Shown here: positions 6,786 to 10,228 of the stretch, piece by piece
Numbering within the stretch: the first letter of the stretch is position 1
Layout: the number at the start of each line of letters is the position of its first letter
Origin: Caldifarciminota bacterium
Lineage (GTDB): Bacteria; Hydrothermota; Hydrothermia; B15-G9; WFZT01
DNA: 10,228 nucleotides
NCBI GenBank assembly: GCA_026986655.1
Contig: JALSOD010000189.1
Coordinates: 1 to 10,228, forward strand
Reading direction: 5' to 3'
The notes under the pieces: model-generated
What the model was told of the DNA's origin: nothing
What the model saw: the letters and a program-made list of their open reading frames with translations, nothing else
Databases searched by the model: none
Translations under genes and position numbers: made by a program

Positions 6786-6791
6786 TGTCAA
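6763..6791 (-). promoter_or_regulatory. Sigma70-type promoter of the toxin-antitoxin-chaperone operon
   Basis: On the minus strand there is a perfect -35 TTGACA (6791-6786), a 17-base spacer, and -10 TAAAAT (6768-6763), one mismatch from consensus. The start of transcription should fall near 6756, right at the GGAG ribosome site of the GTG start, giving a leader of about 12 bases to GTG 6744 or about 57 bases to ATG 6699. Confidence 0.75.
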
Positions 6792-6876
6792 ATTTTTCTC
6801 TTATAAATTTTAAGAAGGTATGCACCAGAAATACAACGATTTGAATCAGACTAATTTTTAAGAGATTAATGTATTG

Positions 6877-6901
6877 ATGGTAAATTTTTTAATTCCACCA
6901 T
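6877..6901. other. Imperfect AT-rich hairpin between iscU and the toxin gene
   Basis: ATGGT and AATT (6877-6886, with one unpaired A) pair with AATT and ACCAT (6891-6901, with an unpaired CC) around a TTTT loop. It lies downstream of the iscU stop (6940) on the same strand, where a terminator would be expected, but no clear T-run follows on the minus strand. The rest of the 6792-6939 gap is AT-rich with no gene. Confidence 0.2.
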
Positions 6902-6939
6902 AAAAATGTAGTGCTAAAAATGAGATAAATATTTCGAAA

Positions 6940-7320
6940 TTATCCTATTTTCTTCCTCTCGAGATAATCTTCAATGGCGGCTTTGATGCCCTGCTCTGCG
7001 AGTAATGAACAGTGCAACTTTACAGGAGGCAGACCATCAAGAGCTTCTGCAACCACCTTATTAGTGATTTTCAGGGCTTCCTCAATCCGCTTTCCCTTCA
7101 CAAGTTCAGTCACTTTGGACGACGTTGCAATCGCCGCCACACACCCAAAGGTCTGAAATTTGACATCTACGATAACATCATCCTCGACCTTAATATAAAT
7201 CCACATAACATCGCCACATACAGGGTTTCCTACTTTGCCAATTCCGTCTGCCTGCTCCAGCTTTCCCATATTTTTGGGATTCATAAATTCCTTTAAAACT
7301 TTCTCACTGTATTCCAGCAT
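6940..7320 (-). CDS. iscU: Fe-S cluster assembly scaffold IscU/NifU N-terminal family
   Basis: This is the scaffold on which [2Fe-2S] clusters are built from sulfur delivered by the cysteine desulfurase, then passed to apoproteins; cytosolic. The 126 residues match IscU length. The three cluster-ligand cysteines are present: Cys35 in GNPVCGD (with the conserved Asp37), Cys60 in FQTFGCVAAIATSS, and Cys104 in LHCSLLAEQ. The LPPVK sequence at 97-101 is the motif recognised by the HscA chaperone in IscU proteins, which suggests, without proving, an HscA/DnaK-type transfer partner elsewhere in the genome. GAGGTGAG precedes the ATG by 4 bases and overlaps the permease stop region; the gap to that gene is 8 bases. 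It is the last gene of the iscS-permease-iscU operon. A SufU assignment is less likely because the extra SufU insertion is absent. Confidence 0.94.
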   Translation of the reverse strand: MLEYSEKVLKEFMNPKNMGKLEQADGIGKVGNPVCGDVMWIYIKVEDDVIVDVKFQTFGCVAAIATSSKVTELVKGKRIEEALKITNKVVAEALDGLPPVKLHCSLLAEQGIKAAIEDYLERKKIG

Positions 7321-7328
7321 ATCTCACC

Positions 7329-8555
7329 TCAACCTTTTATGGTTATTTCCTCAACTTCATAACCTGCCTCGTTGATGGCTTCTTTGATGATCTCGGCCGG
7401 CAGGTCTGTGTCAACATAGACCTCATGACTCCCAAGGTTTACTTTCACATTTTTAACTTCTTTTAATGGCAAAAGTTTACTTCTGATCGAATAAACACAC
7501 CTTTCACACATCATTCCAGGGACTTTCAAAATGAGCTTCATCTCTTCCTCCTCTTTCTTTCCTGAAATTATTGACGGCTTAAAAAGAGCGAAGAATATAA
7601 TTCCAGCAAGGATAACGGCAGAAATTTGAGAAATGATCCCTACACTCCCAGTGGTATCGCTTGCACGCACAAACGTCTCTATGCCAAAAATCCGGATTAA
7701 CTCATCAAAGAGCAATCCGAATGCAACAGAAGTCAGGGCAATACCTGCAAGGTAAATAGCTGAAAATTTCTTTCCAAGGTCTTTTAGAACAAAGGTTATC
7801 GTCACGGTATTGGTGGCGGGTCCAGCTATCAGAAAAGCGAGGGCTGCACCCGGTGAAAGCCCCTTGGCAATAAAAGCTGCCGCCACGGGAATAGAACCTG
7901 TGGCACAAACATAAAGTGGTATAGAAATCAAAAGAACAGCAGGATAAGCAAGGTAAGGATTGGAAAGATAACGACCAATATCAGCAGGGATTAAGACACT
8001 TACAACTCCTCCGAGCAGAACACCGGAGATTATCCATTTCCCTATTTCGGCAGATAGATAAGAAAAACTATAACCAAGTGCCTCTTTTAAGCTCTTCTTG
8101 CCACCTGAATATACTCCGGCTTCCTGGTAATCTCCATCTTCATCTCTATAGGTAAACTTCAAAACTACGAAACCGATTAGGATTCCACCCACAAATGCGG
8201 CCATTGGTCTGAAAATAGCAAATGCGCTTCCCAGTAGAGCATAAGTTACAAGTATTGAATCCACTCCAGTGACCGGGGTTGAGTAGAGGAAGGAAAGGAT
8301 TGAAGCTTTACCGGCACCCTGTCTTTTCAAAGAAGCTGCAATTGGAATAACTCCGCATGAACAAACCGGTAATGGAACTCCAAGAGCAACGGCTTTTAAT
8401 ATCGAACTTTTCCCGCCTTTCAGATTCCTTGTTACGAAATTAGAATCAACAAACATATGAAGGATTCCGGAAATTGCAAATCCCACCAGCAAATATGGAG
8501 AAATCCTTACAAAAAGACGTAAACTCTCATCAAAAATCTTCAGGATAATATCCAT
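7329..8555 (-). CDS. Permease (PF03773/SO_0444-type metal efflux family) with C-terminal heavy-metal-associated domain
   Basis: This 408-residue membrane protein is predicted to move metal ions (Cu/Zn-like) or a related substrate; the substrate is not known from sequence. Roughly eight to ten hydrophobic segments fall in residues 15-330. The permease-family motifs are the two half-repeats GVPLPVCSCGVIPIAASLKRQGAGK (59-83, with Cys65 and Cys67) and LYVCATGSIPVAAAFIAKGLSPGAAL (214-239), then FLIAGPATN. A charged linker (SGKKEEEEMK) leads to an HMA domain at about 339-408 with the metal site GMMCERC (Cys350, Cys353) and a typical beta-alpha-beta-beta-alpha-beta length. The ATG shares its A with the iscS TAA stop (TAATG), so translation is probably coupled. 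ArsP-like organoarsenical permeases share the core, but the HMA domain favours a metal cation. Its place between the desulfurase and the scaffold is odd. Confidence 0.88.
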   Translation of the reverse strand: MDIILKIFDESLRLFVRISPYLLVGFAISGILHMFVDSNFVTRNLKGGKSSILKAVALGVPLPVCSCGVIPIAASLKRQGAGKASILSFLYSTPVTGVDSILVTYALLGSAFAIFRPMAAFVGGILIGFVVLKFTYRDEDGDYQEAGVYSGGKKSLKEALGYSFSYLSAEIGKWIISGVLLGGVVSVLIPADIGRYLSNPYLAYPAVLLISIPLYVCATGSIPVAAAFIAKGLSPGAALAFLIAGPATNTVTITFVLKDLGKKFSAIYLAGIALTSVAFGLLFDELIRIFGIETFVRASDTTGSVGIISQISAVILAGIIFFALFKPSIISGKKEEEEMKLILKVPGMMCERCVYSIRSKLLPLKEVKNVKVNLGSHEVYVDTDLPAEIIKEAINEAGYEVEEITIKG

Positions 8556-9718
8556 TACCCGTGACTCCAGTAAGGAGAAAGTCTTCTGAGTCTCTCGACA
8601 ATATCTGGGAGAACTTCAAGTACCGTGTCAATATCCTCTTTGGTATTGTACTTACCGAGGCTGAATCTCAAACTTCCATGTGCAATTTCGTGGGGAATGC
8701 CAATTGCGAGCAAAACGTGGGATGGTTCGAGGGATGAAGATGTGCAGGCAGAACCTGAGGAAGCGCTGATGCCCTTGGCGTCAAGAAGGGCAAGCATACT
8801 TTCACCTTCTATAAACTTGATGGATACATTCAGTGTGTTGTAGAGTCTTTTTTTAGGGTGGCCATTTACAATTACTTCGGGAATTCTGGAGAGTATCCCT
8901 TCTTCGAGCTTATCTCGCAAAGGTTTTATTTTTCTCTCCTCCTCTTGCATCTCTTCGATGGCAATCTCAGCTGCCTTACCCATTCCGATAATACCTGCAA
9001 CATTTTCCGTACCTGCCCGCCTATTTTTCTCCTGAGATCCACCGTGAATCAGTGGGGTGAGCTTCACTCCTTTTCTCATGTAAAGAGCTCCCACTCCCTT
9101 TGGCCCGTAAAATTTATGCGCAGACATCGATAGAAGGTCTATTTCAAGTTCCTCAACATCCACCGGAATTTTCCCAACTGCCTGAACAGCATCTGTGTGG
9201 AATAGGACTTCATGTTCATGAGCGATCTGGGCGAGTTCCTTTATAGGTTCTATCGTGCCAATCTCATTATTCGCAAACATAACGGATACAAGGATCGTGT
9301 CTTTTCTAATTGATTTCTTAAGCTCATCCGGATCAACAAATCCATATTTATCCACCGGTAGATATGTTACCTCATATCCCATCTTTTCAAGAAATTTGCA
9401 TGTGTGTAAAACTGCATGGTGCTCAATAGATGAAGTAATGATATGCTTACCCTTATCAGCTTTGGAAAAAGCAATGCCCTTAATCGCCATGTTATCCGCT
9501 TCACTACCTCCACCTGTAAAAATAATTTCCTCAGGTCTGGAATTTATCAAAGCGGCAACCTTTTCTCTCGCAGACTCAATATTGGTTCTGACACGCAATG
9601 ATCCGGTGTAAAGTGAAGATGGATTGTGAAAATATTCACTTAGATATGGCATCATTGACTCTACAACTCCTGGATCCACAGGAGTCGTTGCATTGTAATC
9701 AAGATAAATTTCTCTCAT
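8555..9718 (-). CDS. iscS: Cysteine desulfurase, IscS/NifS class
   Basis: This PLP enzyme converts cysteine to alanine and hands the persulfide sulfur to the IscU scaffold (and possibly to tRNA thiolation). The 387-residue start at ATG 9718 is chosen because AGAGGTGAT lies immediately upstream and MREIYLDYNATTP is the normal family start; an in-frame ATG at 9754 would add 12 unrelated residues (MQTCREFRRGDT). Family motifs are LDYNATTPVDP at the N-terminus, FTGGGSEADNMAIKG, SSIEHHAVL, HTDAVQAVGK, the PLP-binding Lys202 in SMSAHKFYGPKG, and the catalytic Cys325 in SSGSACTSSSLEPSHVL. RAGTENV is also present. It is the first gene of the Fe-S operon and overlaps the permease start by one base. 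No IscR-like Rrf2 regulator is encoded beside it. NifS is an equivalent name, and no nif genes are visible. Confidence 0.95.
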   Translation of the reverse strand: MREIYLDYNATTPVDPGVVESMMPYLSEYFHNPSSLYTGSLRVRTNIESAREKVAALINSRPEEIIFTGGGSEADNMAIKGIAFSKADKGKHIITSSIEHHAVLHTCKFLEKMGYEVTYLPVDKYGFVDPDELKKSIRKDTILVSVMFANNEIGTIEPIKELAQIAHEHEVLFHTDAVQAVGKIPVDVEELEIDLLSMSAHKFYGPKGVGALYMRKGVKLTPLIHGGSQEKNRRAGTENVAGIIGMGKAAEIAIEEMQEEERKIKPLRDKLEEGILSRIPEVIVNGHPKKRLYNTLNVSIKFIEGESMLALLDAKGISASSGSACTSSSLEPSHVLLAIGIPHEIAHGSLRFSLGKYNTKEDIDTVLEVLPDIVERLRRLSPYWSHG

Positions 9719-9741
9719 AGTATCACCTCTTCTAAATTCTC

Positions 9742-9753
9742 TGCAAGTTTGCA
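9742..9753. promoter_or_regulatory. Short inverted repeat in the iscS leader
   Basis: TGCAA-GT-TTGCA is a perfect 5-base inverted repeat lying between the predicted transcription start (near 9772) and the iscS ribosome site. It could be a small operator half-site pair or a weak RNA hairpin; it is short enough to be chance. Confidence 0.25.
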
Positions 9754-9778
9754 TCTAAAAGCATAGAATACTACCTTA

Positions 9779-9807
9779 ATTGTAACTATTTTGGTGATAT
9801 TTGTCAA
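9779..9807 (-). promoter_or_regulatory. Sigma70-type promoter of the iscS-permease-iscU operon
   Basis: On the minus strand there is a perfect TTGACA (9807-9802), a 17-base spacer, and TACAAT (9784-9779), one mismatch from consensus. It sits 60 bases upstream of the iscS ATG, giving a leader of about 53 bases. I see no match to the IscR type 1 site pattern here. Confidence 0.78.
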
Positions 9808-10123
9808 TGGAGGTCTCAGGATTGAATAAAATTATGAAAAAATAAAGCCTTTCTTCACCACTAAAAGTGTATCGAGTTCAATTTTCCACTAAACTCAAGC
9901 CTGAAATTACGAAAGTAAAATTTACCTATCTCAACAGCTGGAGAAAACAGGGATTTGATTCTTTAAATTGTACCACTTCCAAAATCAACCTATTGTGGGA
10001 ATTTCGAAGGACACTTTGAAAATCAAGAAGAATTAAAGGGATACTCGATGATTAAATAAATTTTGAATATAACCCAGTAACTCACCCCCACCTGTGTTCA
10101 ATTTTTTAAATACTCGGAAAAAT
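9808..10123. other. Intergenic stretch with no supported gene
   Basis: The 316 bases between the iscS promoter and the valS stop hold only short open frames with poor or no ribosome sites, the longest being a 50-codon GTG frame at 9867-10019 on the plus strand. I see no tRNA, insertion-sequence ends, or clear terminator. A G-rich patch is read on the minus strand at 10083-10096, flanked by weak TTGAA/TTCAA inverted arms (about 10062-10101). Confidence 0.6.
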
Positions 10124-10228
10124 CTAAAGATTCTTCAGTCGCTCTTCCAATTTTTCAAGCTTATTCTTAAATTTGTCGAGCTTTTCACGCTCACGCTTAA
10201 CCACTTCTTCGGGAGCCTTCTCAAGGAA
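10124..10228 (-). CDS. valS: Valyl-tRNA synthetase, C-terminal end (rest outside window)
   Basis: Thirty-four codons and a TAG stop remain. They read F-L-E-K-A-P-E-E-V-V-K-R-E-R, then a heptad-like Lys/Glu/Leu helix ending EERLKNL. FL-x-KAPEEVV-x-x-ERxKL followed by a short coiled coil is the characteristic end of class I valyl-tRNA synthetases, whose C-terminal arm contacts tRNA(Val). The fragment is too short for ordinary frame finding but the motif is distinctive. A weak AATC-TTTA-GATT hairpin with a short T-run overlaps the stop and could be part of a terminator. Confidence 0.82.
   Translation of the reverse strand, partial: FLEKAPEEVVKREREKLDKFKNKLEKLEERLKNL

Noticed and set aside
6931..6940. 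Perfect 10-base palindrome ATTTCGAAAT beside the iscU stop
   Set aside because: It leaves no loop, so it cannot form a useful hairpin; it is short and AT-rich, so chance is a good explanation.
9719..9754. Upstream ATG extending cysteine desulfurase by 12 residues
   Set aside because: The extra residues do not resemble the family, the ATG at 9718 has the AGAGGTGAT ribosome site, and MREIYLDYN is the usual N-terminus.
9867..10019. 50-codon plus-strand frame from GTG in the gap upstream of iscS
   Set aside because: It has no ribosome site, no recognisable motif, and a length expected by chance; overlapping frames in the same place are equally long.

Overview
The window is bacterial DNA, most likely from a thermophilic or deep-branching lineage; I cannot name the organism. 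The basis is ordinary bacterial genes with Shine-Dalgarno sites and sigma70-type promoters, tight gene overlaps, Lys/Glu-rich proteins, peptidoglycan and phospholipid enzymes, and a moderate base composition. The thermophile part is inference only.

Bases 2-5506 (+ strand) form one compact gene string with overlapping or touching ends. It runs: the 3' part of ftsH (membrane AAA+ protease), udk (uridine kinase), an hsp20 small heat-shock protein, lon (cytosolic AAA+ protease), a CDP-alcohol phosphatidyltransferase (PgsA-like), and an S66-family LD-carboxypeptidase. Two ATP-dependent proteases and a small chaperone share the string, so it reads as a proteostasis operon with envelope genes at its end.

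Bases 5512-6791 (- strand) hold the most interesting locus. It is a three-gene toxin-antitoxin-chaperone (TAC) module in the order HigB/RelE-like toxin, Xre-type HTH antitoxin with a C-terminal extension, SecB-like chaperone. It matches the order of the Mycobacterium tuberculosis Rv1955-Rv1956-Rv1957 system. It has a strong promoter (TTGACA, 17 bp, TAAAAT) with a perfect 9-bp inverted repeat lying in the spacer and over the -10, which is the expected place for an autoregulatory operator. The module is more AT-rich than its neighbours: 12 G+C of 60 at 5761-5820, against 29 of 60 at 5221-5280 in the LD-carboxypeptidase gene. The chaperone ends in a tandemly duplicated six-residue tail, and the module converges on the operon above with only 5 bases between stop codons.

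Bases 6940-9807 (- strand) are an Fe-S cluster assembly operon with an unusual middle gene: iscS/nifS cysteine desulfurase, a metal permease with a C-terminal HMA domain, and iscU scaffold, all read from a near-consensus promoter at 9779-9807. Bases 9808-10123 hold no gene that I can support. The window ends inside the 3' end of valS (- strand), which encodes the C-terminal coiled-coil arm of valyl-tRNA synthetase.
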